Source: Acanthosoma haemorrhoidale
Lineage: Eukaryota > Arthropoda > Insecta > Hemiptera > Acanthosomatidae
DNA: 64,000 nucleotides
Assembly: GCA_930367205.1 (NCBI GenBank)
Contig: CAKNEZ010000012.1
Span: forward strand, 1-64,000
Reading direction: 5' to 3'
Each line of letters begins with the position of its first letter. The stretch's first letter is position 1. A program made the translations under genes and the position numbers. The notes below the pieces were generated by a model. That model was not told the origin of the DNA and searched no databases. It saw only the letters and a program-made list of their open reading frames with translations. Below, piece after piece: positions 50,983-61,786 of the stretch.

Positions 50983-53900
50983 TTATTTAATGACAGGTCC
51001 ACAACACAAGTTGGAGACATAGTCCTCGAGATACTTCGGCTTTTTCCGGCTCCTGGTAGGGCTAGGCGATGGAGGGCCAGACGGACCAGGCTGAACAGGT
51101 GGCCTTGGATGGCATGGATTAGGCAAGTCGCGCTGTGTACCTGGACTACTTACATGTGGTGAAGGAGGTGTTGGTGGCGATTGGTGGTCTAGTGGCAAGC
51201 TTGTAGTTTCAGTTTTGGATGGCACCCCCATTCTGTGCTGTGGAACCAAAGGAGTTAGGGAGACTTCTTTCTTCGGAACCAAGGTGACGACCAGTTGATT
51301 AATATGGCGTTTCAGGGTGCGACCTGTGTCCAACTCGACAATATAATGGTACTGGCCGAGTTTTCTCCTGATGGTGCCAAACTGCCAAACGTCTTGGTTT
51401 TCTAAGCGAATCTTCACCTGCACTCTCTCCCCCACTTGAAGATTACGAACCCGCAATGCAGTAGGCACAGTTGGAGCCAGAGGTTTGCTGTTTGGTATCA
51501 GAGCATCGAGACGAGTACGGATCCTTCTCTTTAGGTACAGTTCCGAAGGAGATAGACCTGAGGCTAAGGGTGTCGCCCTGTAGCGGAACATTATGTTCCG
51601 CAGCTTACAACACAGCGGAGCAGGATCATCAGCAGCAGCCTTGAGCCTTCTTTTCAATGTCTGGATGCTGCGTTCTGCTAGACCATTCGTGGCTGGATGA
51701 TTTGGTGCGCTAAACTTTTGAAATATCCCCCGCTCTTTGCAATACAGCTGGAACTCTTCACTTTTGAAGATGGCGGCGTTGTCTGAAACCATCACCGAGG
51801 GGTAACCATGTACCGAAAATATGCCTTCAAGCAGAGTTGTTGTTGAAAACGAGGACGGAGCATCGCGGATCATGCGAACTTCTGCCCACTTCGACTTTGC
51901 GTCCACACACATCAAAAAGAAATGGCCATCGCAAGGCCCCGCATAGTCAATGTGCACTCTCTCCCAATTCTCATCAGGCTGATCCCAGTGATGAATTGGC
52001 GCTTTCTGCGGACTGTGACGGACTTTGGCACAGGATTCACAGCTCTTTACAAGACGTTCTATGTCCTTGTCCAATCCTTCCCAGTAAACGTATCTCCTGG
52101 CGAGTTGCTTCATCTTAGTTATTCCCAAATATGATGCATGAAGCTCTTGGAGAATTGGCACTTGGAGAGACTTTGGGATTACTGCTCGATCGGAACGGAA
52201 TAACATGTTCCCAGAGACAGTGTACGAGCTATCCTTGCGGCTGTTCTTGAGCTCCTGCAGTAATGCTTGCAACTTTGGGTCTTTTCCGGTTTCCTTGGCT
52301 ACTGTGTCTGCAGTGATAGCCATACTGGAGATCTGGAGCAGTGTTTCAGCATACAGAACGTTGACTTCCTGATCAATCGACATTGCTTGTGACTCACTAG
52401 CTGTAGAGACTGGTGCCCGGGACAGACAATCGACATTCTCGTTCTCTTTCCCTTTCTTGTATCGGACGGTGTAGTCGAGTCCACTGAGAAAAGAGGCATA
52501 CCTCAGTAAACGCGAAGAGGTCATCTGCGGCAGTGTCCGGTCTGGATGAAAAATCCTCGAAAGCGGCTCATTGTCTGTGACAAGAACGAAACGTTTGCCG
52601 AGTAGGTAGTTAAAGAAGTGTGTTGCGGCATATACGATAGCCAGGGCTTCTCTGTCGAGCTGGCTGTAGTTTGACTCAGCCTGCGTCAGAGCTCGTGAGG
52701 CGTAGGCGATTGGACGCTCGTGACCATCAATTTCATGACTAAGTACTGCAGCTATCCCGGTTGGCGAGGCATCAGTTGTGAGAATAACCTGTTTTGAAGG
52801 GTCAAACGGAATGAGCACTTTGTCTGAGCACAACTCTGTCTTGAGATTCTGGAAGGAGGCCTCAGCAGCTGCAGACCAAAAGAATCGTTCACCCTTCCTG
52901 AGTAAGGAGCGTAGTGGGTAGGACTTCGAAGAGAAATCTGGAATGAATTTGGAATAATAAGTGATTAAACCAAGGAATCTCCTCAATTCATCCACATTCT
53001 TTGGTTGCAGCATCCGAGAAACTGCTTGAACCTTAGCTGGGCACTTCTGAATTTGATTGTGTGACACTACATGACCGAGGTAATTTATGCTTTCCTTGAA
53101 GAATGAGCATTTAGCACGATTGAGATGGAGATCATATTCTTTGAGTGTTTCCAAACATGCGATGAGAGTTCTGGAGCATTCTTCGAGATCTGAGCCATGA
53201 CAGATGATGTCATCAAAGTATGCCTCAACCTTTGGTAGGCCGTTCAGCAATTGACCTAGGATCCGGTTGAATTCTGCTGGAGCGGTCTTAATTCCGAAAC
53301 TGAGGCGATTCATTTTGAACGTACCCTTATGCGTTGAAATCGTTTGTATCTTGCTCCCTTCTTCATCGACCCGCCAATGCAAATATGCCTTGTGTAAGTC
53401 CAATTTACAAAAATACTTAGAATCTCTGAGACTATGTAGAACCTCATCTATTCTGCGGATAGGGTGATTTGAGGCAACGAGTCTGGAGTTTACCCCACAC
53501 TTATAATCCACACATAGCCTTACACCACCATCAGGCTTAGCTATAACAACGAGTGGCGATCCCCAATCGCTTGATGCAACGGGACTAATGACTCCTTGAG
53601 ACTCTAGCGTGGCTAACTCTCTCTCAACTCGCTCTCGCATTGCAAACGGAACATCCCGTTCACGGACAAAAACTGGTTTCACCCCTTCTCTAAGTTGAAG
53701 CTTATCTTCAACGTTTGGAACACACCCGATCCTTTCTTCGAAAATGTCTTCGTATTTCCTGAAGATGTCTTCGATCGGAGTGACTGCGTTGACATCAACT
53801 GGACGGAGAGCTGAGTTTTTGTGGCTATCAATCTCATTGAGGCTGATCCCGAGACTACGAATCCACATGCGTCCAAGTAAAGCGTCATGTCCTGCTGGGA

Positions 53901-54930
53901 CTATGAATAAATCGGCTTCCATCGAATTCCCTTTGTATGCGACTGAGACGGTAACTTTACCCTTAGGCTTGATGAGGTGATCTGAGTAAGAGCAGAAAGT
54001 GACTGGAGTCGGTTGCAGCGGTACGTTGAGTTCAAGTTTCTTGAAAGCAGTTTCTGAGATCAAAGAGAAACGTGCACCTGAATCCACTTCAAACGATTGC
54101 GGTTTGTTGTTGAGAGTGACTGTGACGATGTATTTATCGGTGTCTGGTCGAACCTCATACAGATCCTCGACGGTTTCAATCCGAACGATGCCATATTCGT
54201 TGTTGGGGTGATGATCCTCTTCCTCTTGAAGGTATTCAGTTGACAGCTTCTTGGTCTTCGATTTCCGGAGCAGGGTGGTGATACAAACTTTCGTGACATG
54301 CCCGATTTTTCCACAAGAGTGGCACTTCATGGATTTACGCTCTGTTCTGCAATCACGCGATTTATGGTTTGAGCGACCACAGTTGAGACAAAGGCCATCG
54401 AGACATAATGCTCGATAATCCACACGGCTTCTGGTGCTGCGGGAATGAGAACGATGACGCGGATGAGAGCTGGACTGATGACGATTGTCTTGAGACCCAG
54501 AACGCTGGCGGCTGGGACGATTTCTTTCTTGACGACGATCAATCTTGTTTGCGTCTGTAACTTGATCCGGCGGCTTCTCAGGTAGCTTATTTAATTGACC
54601 CGACTCAAATCGAGATGCTTCCAGTGCTGTGGCCTTCGTTACGAATCCATCGAAATCCTTGAGGGTTGTGTCTTGAAGGATCTGTTCGCGTATCCAATTG
54701 TCCTTCAGGCCTCTGATGAACTGAGCACGGAGGAATATTTGAGCAATTGAGAACCTCTTTTTACAGGTTGCACTGGGACAGGTTGTGTAAAAATCACAGT
54801 CCTTCAACTTTCCCTTCAGAGATGCAACAAATCCGAAATCGATTGATGTGGTTGCTGAGTGATGCTGAGGAAGTAGTGCTGTGAGACGACGGTTGAGACT
54901 GATGGAGCCAGCATTTTTTCGAAATGGCAC
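50983..54930 (-). CDS. Gypsy-3 gag C-terminus and pol polyprotein
   Basis: A 1315-codon frame. Order: end of gag capsid region, two CCHC knuckles (CLNCGRSNHKSRDC, CHSCGKIGHVTKVC), retropepsin (FEVDSGARFSLI), and reverse transcriptase (VRLCVDYKCGVNSRL, FCKLDLHKAYLHWRV, VEAYFDDIICHGS). Then RNase H (ILTTDASPTGIAAVLS, VTDNEPLSRIF), the integrase zinc region (HASYLGITKMKQLARRYVYW, CESCAKVR), the integrase core (HIDYAGP, SDNAAIFKS, NGLAERSIQTLK) and a proline-rich tail. The frame is fully open, as expected from near-identical LTRs. The gag start is in another frame, 55223-54816, so one frameshift near 54835 separates them. Confidence 0.93.
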   Translation of the reverse strand: MPFRKNAGSISLNRRLTALLPQHHSATTSIDFGFVASLKGKLKDCDFYTTCPSATCKKRFSIAQIFLRAQFIRGLKDNWIREQILQDTTLKDFDGFVTKATALEASRFESGQLNKLPEKPPDQVTDANKIDRRQERNRPSRQRSGSQDNRHQSSSHPRHRSHSRSTRSRVDYRALCLDGLCLNCGRSNHKSRDCRTERKSMKCHSCGKIGHVTKVCITTLLRKSKTKKLSTEYLQEEEDHHPNNEYGIVRIETVEDLYEVRPDTDKYIVTVTLNNKPQSFEVDSGARFSLISETAFKKLELNVPLQPTPVTFCSYSDHLIKPKGKVTVSVAYKGNSMEADLFIVPAGHDALLGRMWIRSLGISLNEIDSHKNSALRPVDVNAVTPIEDIFRKYEDIFEERIGCVPNVEDKLQLREGVKPVFVRERDVPFAMRERVERELATLESQGVISPVASSDWGSPLVVIAKPDGGVRLCVDYKCGVNSRLVASNHPIRRIDEVLHSLRDSKYFCKLDLHKAYLHWRVDEEGSKIQTISTHKGTFKMNRLSFGIKTAPAEFNRILGQLLNGLPKVEAYFDDIICHGSDLEECSRTLIACLETLKEYDLHLNRAKCSFFKESINYLGHVVSHNQIQKCPAKVQAVSRMLQPKNVDELRRFLGLITYYSKFIPDFSSKSYPLRSLLRKGERFFWSAAAEASFQNLKTELCSDKVLIPFDPSKQVILTTDASPTGIAAVLSHEIDGHERPIAYASRALTQAESNYSQLDREALAIVYAATHFFNYLLGKRFVLVTDNEPLSRIFHPDRTLPQMTSSRLLRYASFLSGLDYTVRYKKGKENENVDCLSRAPVSTASESQAMSIDQEVNVLYAETLLQISSMAITADTVAKETGKDPKLQALLQELKNSRKDSSYTVSGNMLFRSDRAVIPKSLQVPILQELHASYLGITKMKQLARRYVYWEGLDKDIERLVKSCESCAKVRHSPQKAPIHHWDQPDENWERVHIDYAGPCDGHFFLMCVDAKSKWAEVRMIRDAPSSFSTTTLLEGIFSVHGYPSVMVSDNAAIFKSEEFQLYCKERGIFQKFSAPNHPATNGLAERSIQTLKRRLKAAADDPAPLCCKLRNIMFRYRATPLASGLSPSELYLKRRIRTRLDALIPNSKPLAPTVPTALRVRNLQVGERVQVKIRLENQDVWQFGTIRRKLGQYHYIVELDTGRTLKRHINQLVVTLVPKKEVSLTPLVPQHRMGVPSKTETTSLPLDHQSPPTPPSPHVSSPGTQRDLPNPCHPRPPVQPGPSGPPSPSPTRSRKKPKYLEDYVSNLCCGPVIK

Positions 54931-55223
54931 TTCAAGGTTATGAAGTCGATTTCCTTGATGGGATCATCTGGTCCCAGAAAAGTGGCTAAGTTGTTGTAAT
55001 GTTCTTTCCCAATTGATGAACGCAAAAGTTGAACCTTTTTTGTATCATCAGTGACGTTTTTGAGATCACAATAATTGTCAAAACGCTCCATGTATGACGA
55101 AAACTGTTCAGTTTTGGGGTCATAGTTTTCAAATGGTGTCAGTGGTAATGCTGGTGTGGTTTTTTGACTTCCCAGAGCAGATGACAAGACTAACATACAC
55201 TTCTCGATTTGTTCTGAATTCAT
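54816..55223 (-). CDS. Gypsy-3 gag N-terminus (separate frame)
   Basis: 135 codons from the ATG at 55223 (MNSEQIEKCMLVLSSALGS), including the gag segment FENYDPKTEQFSSYMERFDNYC. It overlaps the long frame at 54930-54816; the conserved sequence passes from this frame to the other near 54835. That could be a mutation or a -1/+1 frameshift site; no canonical slippery heptamer was noticed. Confidence 0.8.
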   Translation of the reverse strand: MNSEQIEKCMLVLSSALGSQKTTPALPLTPFENYDPKTEQFSSYMERFDNYCDLKNVTDDTKKVQLLRSSIGKEHYNNLATFLGPDDPIKEIDFITLKCHFEKMLAPSVSTVVSQHYFLSITQQPHQSISDLLHL

Positions 55224-55360
55224 TGTGACTTGATTTGCTTGTTTAAATCAGGTATATAACAGTTAGTAAAAAAATAAATAAAATACCTTTTAGCGGTTAT
55301 AGTATTGTTAGCGGCACTCAATTTTCCCAATGTTTTGTACTTTTATCCTCGTCGCCAACT

Positions 55361-55571
55361 TGTTGTGACAAGGGCTGAATAATGAGACACATTTTTATAT
55401 GTAACTGAATAACGCGACACAATTTATTTACACAATGAGACATAGATATTACAAACAGAATGTATACACTCAAACAAACTGAAACCTTCTGAACACATGC
55501 CAGGTTTCGTAACACACTGTTATTTATATCAGCTAACCAAACTTATAGTTATTTATAACTGCTTCACTATA
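55361..55571 (-). repeat. Gypsy-3 5' LTR
   Basis: 211 bp; ATATC duplication follows at 55572-55576. Confidence 0.93.
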
Positions 55572-57561
55572 ATATCCCTGTGCGTAGAACCCTGCAGGGT
55601 TTAGGTTTGTTAACAATGAGTCAACGACCAAGCACCACAGTAATGGAGATAACACCCCTCCCTGTGGACATCCTCCCACTGGCTTCATCCACAGTTTGGT
55701 TTGTCCCAATTGTGATTGTAAAATCCTATTCTCTAGCATGGTGTTTATCCAGCTAGAGGCTAAGGAACTAATCCCCTTTCTTTCTAAGGCTGATGCCATA
55801 GCGTTATAGGGTGTGCGATCAAAGGCACCTTCTATATCAACAAAGATGCCTGCCATTATTTCTTTATGAACTAGGGATCTCTCTATCCTGGAAACCAGGT
55901 GGTGGAGAGCAATTTCACAGGATTTTCCTGCCTGGTATGCGAATGGAGCGCTATGGAGCGGTCGTCCTACCAGTATTCCATCCCTAATATGTCTGTATAT
56001 GACCTTTTCCAAGGTCTTCATTAAAAATGAAGTCAGACATATTGGTCTGTAAGACTTGGGTTCGTCATAGGACTTTTTCCCAGGTTTTGGTATGTAACAC
56101 ACTTTTGCCATCCTCTAGCTTACTGGAATATAGCTCAGTGCCAAGCTTCCCCGTAACAAGATAAGTATAAGGGGCCTAATTACTGGTAGGCCTTTTTATA
56201 GCAAGGCTGGGAATATCCCATCAGTACCAGGTGATTTGAAAGGAGCAAAAGAATTAATTGCCCACTCCACTCTTGCAGAATTGACAATTTTATTTGCTTC
56301 TGCCCAGTTACCCTTGCAACTAGTGTGTTCACAGTTGGTAGGGTCATTATTAATCGTATCCATCAGTCCGCAGCCAGAAAATGTGCGCGCGCCAGGGCAC
56401 CGAGGGTTCCCTCCTCAGAATCCGTATAGCCCCCTCCCACCCAGACGGAGCCCAATACTCCCCAGTCAGACTGCTTGGATAAGATCCTATTTACTCTAAA
56501 CATGGAAGTTGTATCGTTTATTTTGCTACGAAATTTCTTCCACGCCCTTCTTTTAGCCTTTCTGACTTCTTTGTGATAATCAGTGAGTGCACGTTTATAA
56601 GTGTCCCATCTGCCTGATCTTTTGGCCGCGTTAAAGAGTTTACGTGTAAGAGCTCTTAACTTGCCAAGTTCCACCTTGTTCCACCCGGGACAGTTCCTGT
56701 TGGATCTAACATTACATACAGTGTTATTATCAGTGTATGACTTAATCATTGCCTCAGTCAATGTTGAGTTTAAATGTTCCAAATGCCAGTTGCTACTCAC
56801 CACTCTAGGACAGCATTTGACCTCCTCCTCAAGCTGTGTATAGTAGGTTTCCCAGTTTGTAAGTTTGGGATTCCTATACACAGCTTCGGACGTGATGTTA
56901 CCACTTAGATCAAATCTAATGTATCTATGATCTGAGCATGACTCTTCTTCAGAGACGTGCCAGCCTTTAACCCTTAGGCTTATAGTACGTGTGCTAAGGG
57001 TAATGTCAATGACCTCAGATCTGATTCTGTTGTTAAAAGTGGCAGTATTGCCTCTGTTTAGAATGTCTAGGTCATTACTAGTTATGTACTCTACTAAACA
57101 CTCACCTCTCTGGTTGTTGTTCTTGCTCCCCCAGAGCTGATGGTGAGCGTTCGTGTCAAGCGATGCTATAAGCTCGCCCCTTAAGCCAGTCCCTTCCGTT
57201 AGCTTACTAAGTGCCTCGGTCGGGACTCCTTCTTCATATGGGAGGTAGACCGATCAATCGTTAACCTCCCACCTTGATTTCCCTCGTTGAGGGCCATTTG
57301 AGCTGCTGCTAAATCTCTAGAACAATATTGCCATAGAGGCAGCATTTTAAGACTGCTCTTATGCAGGATACAGGCTCTGGCACGCTCGGGTACAGAAATA
57401 ATCTCATACCCACGCATCACCAGCCCCCCCATCCTGCCCTTATACAGGTAAGGTTCTTGTATTAGAATAATATCAATATCCTTACCTCTCACATACTGCT
57501 GCAGAACACCACATGCTGCAATACAGTGGTGTAGATTAATTTGCAGCAGCCTCACCACCAT
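55572..57561 (-). pseudogene. LINE ORF2, N-terminal part (endonuclease and RT fingers/palm)
   Basis: Starts at 57561 with MVVRLLQINLHHCIAACG. The endonuclease is broken by a one-base deletion near 57255 relative to the copy at 23872. The later frame 56881-56363 holds the endonuclease-RT linker. RT begins near 56111: AKVCYIPKPGKKSYDEPKSY, RPICLTSFLMKTLEKVI, DIEGAFDRTPYNAM, CPQGGVLSPLLWCLVVDSLL. It ends at GFYAQGY, in the middle of the YADD block, where gypsy-3 inserted. Several frame breaks between 56360 and 56120 make this copy inactive. Confidence 0.9.
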
Positions 57562-57637
57562 GATCAGTGCCCGCCGGCCCCCGGAGGGCCACCCCGAGGC
57601 GGACGCCGGGAGACAGCGCCAAACCCAGACCTCCCCA

Positions 57638-58813
57638 TCACAGAGGGCCGAGACCCAGCGCGCCCCCCCCCCCCGCAGCCGCCATGGTCATCGCCTTGGG
57701 GCCATCCTTAGGAGTTGGCAAATTCGTCGTAGCGATCCCCTTCGACTCCACCGCCTCAGGATCGCTCCTTGCCTCCTCCACCTTATCAGCCGGCTTCCTC
57801 TCCTGTACTACTTTTGGCGGCTTCTTCTTATCCAATACCCTGAGAGCGACCTTAGTGAACCCATAGTTCAGCTTAAGCTTCCGCTTCTCAAGGTATTCAA
57901 TGCTTGTCTCTGGGGCAGACAGGATAGCAAAAAAGCCATGCTTCTCCACCTTGGTGCCCAGGAGTCTCCATAATCTAATATCAGGTACGCTAGAGTTTTG
58001 GGTCCGGATCCTCTTCATGAAATGTTCTTCCAGAGGCATTTCTCCTGTAATGAAGGTTCCTACCTTCACGGTTTTACGAAGCTCCTCCACCTTTCCTACA
58101 CGGAGCTCCAGATCCCCACTGATGTTAAAATTGGGTGCTATAATCGACAACCAGTCCTTGGTCTCCTGGTTGCCGCAGATTATGACACAGGCTCCCACAT
58201 GTGGGTAAATTCCACTGAATTCAGCCTGTGTCCCTTTCTCTTCTTCCAGCTGATCGACAAATTTCATCAACTGGCCCTTCATTTCCTCGCAATTCTCCTT
58301 CGTCAGTTGAGTGGACGGATATCCACTAGGGATAATCGCCACCCTGCTTCCTCCGGCAGCAATCGCGTAGGATGCAATACTAGCATCCCCACCCCTATGC
58401 CTTTTTGCCGTAAGCGCAGAGGTACCGGGTGAGGACCTAATCCTTTTCTCTGGAGCGCACCCAGACCCTGGCGTATTCCCGGACCCCGAAGGTCCTGGAA
58501 GTCCGGCCGGATCCTCAGGTGGCCCTCCAGCCAACATTGCCCTCCTCTACTTCTTTCTCTGGGCTCCAGAGAACTTGTGCTTGGAGGTCTCGCCTGCATC
58601 CTTGGATGCAGCGTCCCTACCAGGCGCCAAGCTCTCTGGCTCCATTACCAGTCCGCTTACCTCCTCTACAAGCGTCGCAAGCGAGCTCATGGAGGCTTCG
58701 TCGTCCACTACCTCAGCGCCAAGGTCCATTGAAGGCCCCTGGGCTGAGTCCTCTCCGCTGATCAAGCTGACCAGCTCCTCCATGTCTTTATTATTAGTTG
58801 TTGTAGTACTCAT
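57638..58813 (-). pseudogene. LINE ORF1 with one in-frame stop
   Basis: The ATG at 58813 opens MSTTTTNNKDMEELVSLIS; after 88 codons a TAG (58547-58549) interrupts, and the same frame resumes to 57638. The acidic Ser-rich N-terminus is followed by a region resembling DUF4780-type ORF1 domains (WLSIIAPNFNISGDLELRVG, DIRLWRLLGTKVEKHGFFA). A basic Lys/Pro-rich stretch follows. No CCHC knuckle is seen. ORF1 proteins bind the LINE RNA and carry it to the nucleus. Confidence 0.75.
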
Positions 58814-59113
58814 ATTTTGTTAGTATATATAGTATATAGTATATTCCCACGAAAGCGGGGGAAGTTACTCTGCAGGTACTGCCCCCTCTCCCTGCAGAGG
58901 CCATTTAATACAATTGGGTGCGCCTGGTGCCCCAAGGGAGTCGATTAAAGACAGTGCATTTTTATACACCCCCTGCCATTCGGCCACAGCTCGAGCTCCT
59001 CTACACTTGGCTTGGGTGTTAAGGAGATCTCCACATGGATTTCATGGGGAGATCCCGCCTCTTTCGTCCGCGAGTCCATCGGACTCCCCAGGGGGTACCA
59101 CTTGGAGGTGACA

Positions 59114-59341
59114 AAGGTTAGATATTGTAATTTTTACAATAATAATGATTATATTTATTTTGCCAATCACCATACACTCTAGTTCTAATACAAAAAATCT
59201 AATGCTTTTTACATAATTGATGTCCAAGGTTACATATTGTAATATGACTTCATTGATTAAAATAATTTTTTACAATACAATAAATAAATTTCTATGGTTA
59301 CATGTTGTAATGTGACTTATAATTGGAACAGCGTCTTAATT
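59114..59341 (-). repeat. Polinton spacer repeat, copy 2 and partial copies
   Basis: 59138-59234 repeats 48968-49065. Further short repeats of 'ggttacat(a/g)ttgtaat(a/g)tgact' are at 59230 and 59299. The block separates integrase and PolB stop codons, so it may act as a shared 3' end; AATAAA-like words occur on both strands. Confidence 0.7.
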
Positions 59342-59344
59342 GAT

Positions 59345-61786
59345 TCACTCTAACATTTCTTTACTTAAGTGATGACCATATGGAACAGTGTCGATCCCAT
59401 TTTCTAAAGTAAAACGTTTATCATCTAAACCATTTAAAGAAATTTTGTTAATTAACACTGTTTGTACACGATGTTTCTTTGATTGGATAGCTTGAAACGA
59501 TGAATGCATGCTTTCATTGGAATGTAATATTTGTTTGTAATTTTCAATTGTAAATTCATTTACAACACATGTTTTTACCCCTTTTGCCTTTCTTATTACA
59601 TTGCAATTATTTGTAATATAAGAATACATCTTATTGTAGGTCTCAAACCTACAAATTCTACTGTTGGATCTCCTGCGGTTTCATCCTTTAATAAACCAAC
59701 AACCTTTTTATTTCCACAGGAATAGCAATGATGTGAATGAGGGTAATTGCTAGTTTCAAAATACTTACACAAGTCATTTTTAATATCATCGTAAATATCA
59801 TTGGTTTGTATTTGATATATGAAGGAATCTGTATCAGTGTAACATAATTTTATATTTTTTATACCATATTTCTTTATAAACACATTATAATGGTAATCAT
59901 ACATCAAAGTTTTGCTCAATTCTAATATTGCAAAACCAACATAAATTGGTTTGTTAAAAACAATTTTTTCTTTTTCCAAATGAACTGCTATAACATTTTC
60001 AGCGAATATCTGTCTATCTTTAAAGTTTGATTTGTTAACAAGTTTATTTAATTTGGACTCGGATGTTACTAACCGTATGTCTACGCGATTGCGGATGTTT
60101 TCCATACTCTTACCAAACACGCTGTTAACCATACGTTTGTAAAAATCTGACTCAAAGGTTGTTTTAGCATGAGATCTATGTTGTGAATTTACATCAATAT
60201 ATGGCACTAGCCATTTATTTTGTCTGAATTTTAAAATACGATTAATCTTCTCTATTTTCAATCCGAGTTTTACTGCCTGTTTTAAATTTTCATAATGTAT
60301 AATATAATGAGACTTTGAGAGTAGTGTAGTCATTAATTTATTATATTTATTTCGAGGTGGAGTCCTCGCTTCGGGTAGTAATGGAAACTGAGAATGAAAA
60401 TCATGAAATTCCAGAGGATAGGAGATATCGACATCTAGTATATAACCAAATTCAGAGTTTTCGGGGATCTCTAATACATTAATATCATCTTCTACCCATT
60501 CAAAATTATCATATGGAAGAGATTGAGCCATCGCATAGCCATACAAATTGTTTACATCTACATAAAGTATGTAACTATTTGCTTTATCGGGGTTATAGTC
60601 ATTAATGTAGGAGTTATTTGCTTTAGCATGTCGAGTAACAACTTGGACAAGACCACCTCGTAGTCCCTTTTCAATAAAGAGAATCATATCCAAATCTTTC
60701 AACAACGCAAGTTTTATTTTTGTCATTCGCAACATTGCATTCCATGCTAATTGTGGGAGTGTATAACACCAAGCTGGATCTAATCCATATATCTTTAATG
60801 AAAGGCTTCGGAAAGTTTCGAACACTTCACAAAGCAAAATTACATCGGTCTTAATATAAAGTTCTGTATATTCTTTCATATTTTTAATATGAAATGTTGA
60901 CCAAACTAATTGTGCATGTGTGTAATCTTTATCACTAATGTGTTTGTTAGTTAGTGAATTATAAAAACTATCCTGTTGAGGTAATTGTGTTTCTTCAAGT
61001 TTATCATAAGACTCCATATAATTATATGGATAGATACCTTTTTGGCTGATTAATGAAAGTTTGTATTCATCGCTTATGAACGAACTGTTTTAAATGTGGA
61101 AATGTGTGACAGAGGTTTACAGATTCAGATTTCATATTGTTAACTAAAGTTTCTAAACTAGATGATAAAAATTTATATGAATCAAGAAATCTGATTTTAG
61201 TTTTACAGCCGTCAAAGGTTTTAGTAACAGACATATATTTTTCACTATTGCTCGGAATTATTTCAACATTGCCTTCATCTATTCCAAGATATTTAACTAT
61301 AAAGTGAGAATCAAAATTAGTAAAATTGTGTATAAACACGGGTATAAAGTCTGGTTTACTAGCATGTAAATTACATGAGTTGTGTGCAGCCCCAATAAAC
61401 TTAGATGTGATGTGACAATGATGTTTTACTCTCTCTCTCTTATCCAATTCATTCTCGCATAACACACATATATTCGTAGTAGCGAACGACTGTTCTTGTT
61501 CATCACTCAATGTTTCGATTGGAATTATATTAGCATATATTTCATCGGCTTTAAGAGCTAAGGATTTTAATGTTTTCATGAAATTGCTCATGCAATTGCT
61601 ACCGGTGTGAACAACTGGATCGCTGTCAAATTCGGGAATAGAAGATTTTACCATAAGTGCTGCACAGAAAACTTCATGACTTTGTAAAGAACGTGTCCAA
61701 GATGTTTGAGGATTCGGATTTGAACCTGCGATGGGCACTAATAATGTTTCGAAATCGGCATACGCTACAATTTTAATATTCTGTGT
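59345..61786 (-). pseudogene. Protein-primed-type DNA polymerase B, middle and C-terminal part
   Basis: Reading from 61786: exonuclease I YADFETLL, a Cys/His knuckle (CVLCENEL, KHHCHITSKFIGAAHNSC), exonuclease II HNFTNFDSHF, exonuclease III near YIKTDVILL. Then palm motif [11 protein letters not shown], motif [15 protein letters not shown], and motif C CYTDTDSF with the catalytic pair. The gene ends KEMLE at TGA 59345. Two frameshifts, near 61082 and 59628, and loss of the N-terminus at 61786 make it defective. The motifs match Polinton/adintovirus replicases. It converges on the integrase gene. Confidence 0.92.

Larger units (their letters stand above)
50761..55571 (-). mobile_element. Gypsy-3 LTR retrotransposon (inserted in LINE RT)
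   Basis: LTRs of 211 bp (50761-50971 and 55361-55571) differ at two positions. The 5-bp target duplication is ATATC on the plus strand (50756-50760 and 55572-55576). A primer site follows the 5' LTR (TGGCGACGAGGAT on the minus strand). Gag-pol fills almost the whole interior. It is nested third-level: Polinton, LINE, gypsy-3. Confidence 0.95.
49068..59113 (-). mobile_element. LINE with endonuclease, RT and RNase H; near full length
   Basis: Antisense insertion into the Polinton spacer with a 9-bp target duplication AAGGTTAGA (49059-49067 and 59114-59122). Structure on the minus strand: 5' UTR (59113-58814), ORF1, ORF2 with apurinic-type endonuclease, reverse transcriptase, RNase H and a terminal Cys/His cluster, then a (TAA)n tail. 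EN plus RNase H plus (TAA)n places it in the R1/LOA/I assemblage. Gypsy-3 splits the reverse transcriptase. Two other copies are in the window (15053-15528 and 23578-25112). Confidence 0.93.
39944..61786. mobile_element. Polinton/Maverick (adintovirus-like), left-hand part
   Basis: Contains the left TIR, two BIR-domain genes, capsid genes, protease, ATPase, integrase and the C-terminal part of PolB, which is the standard Polinton gene set. The part 49068-59113 is a LINE inserted between integrase and PolB. The element is cut inside PolB at 61786; the rest (PolB N-terminus to right TIR) is found at 13555-17055. Presence of hexon, penton, protease and packaging ATPase suggests virion formation by an active relative; this copy has several broken genes. 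Confidence 0.92.

Noticed and set aside
57560..58823. Several GC-rich plus-strand ORFs (Pro/Ser/Leu-rich)
   Set aside because: Antisense shadows of LINE ORF1; composition explains their length.
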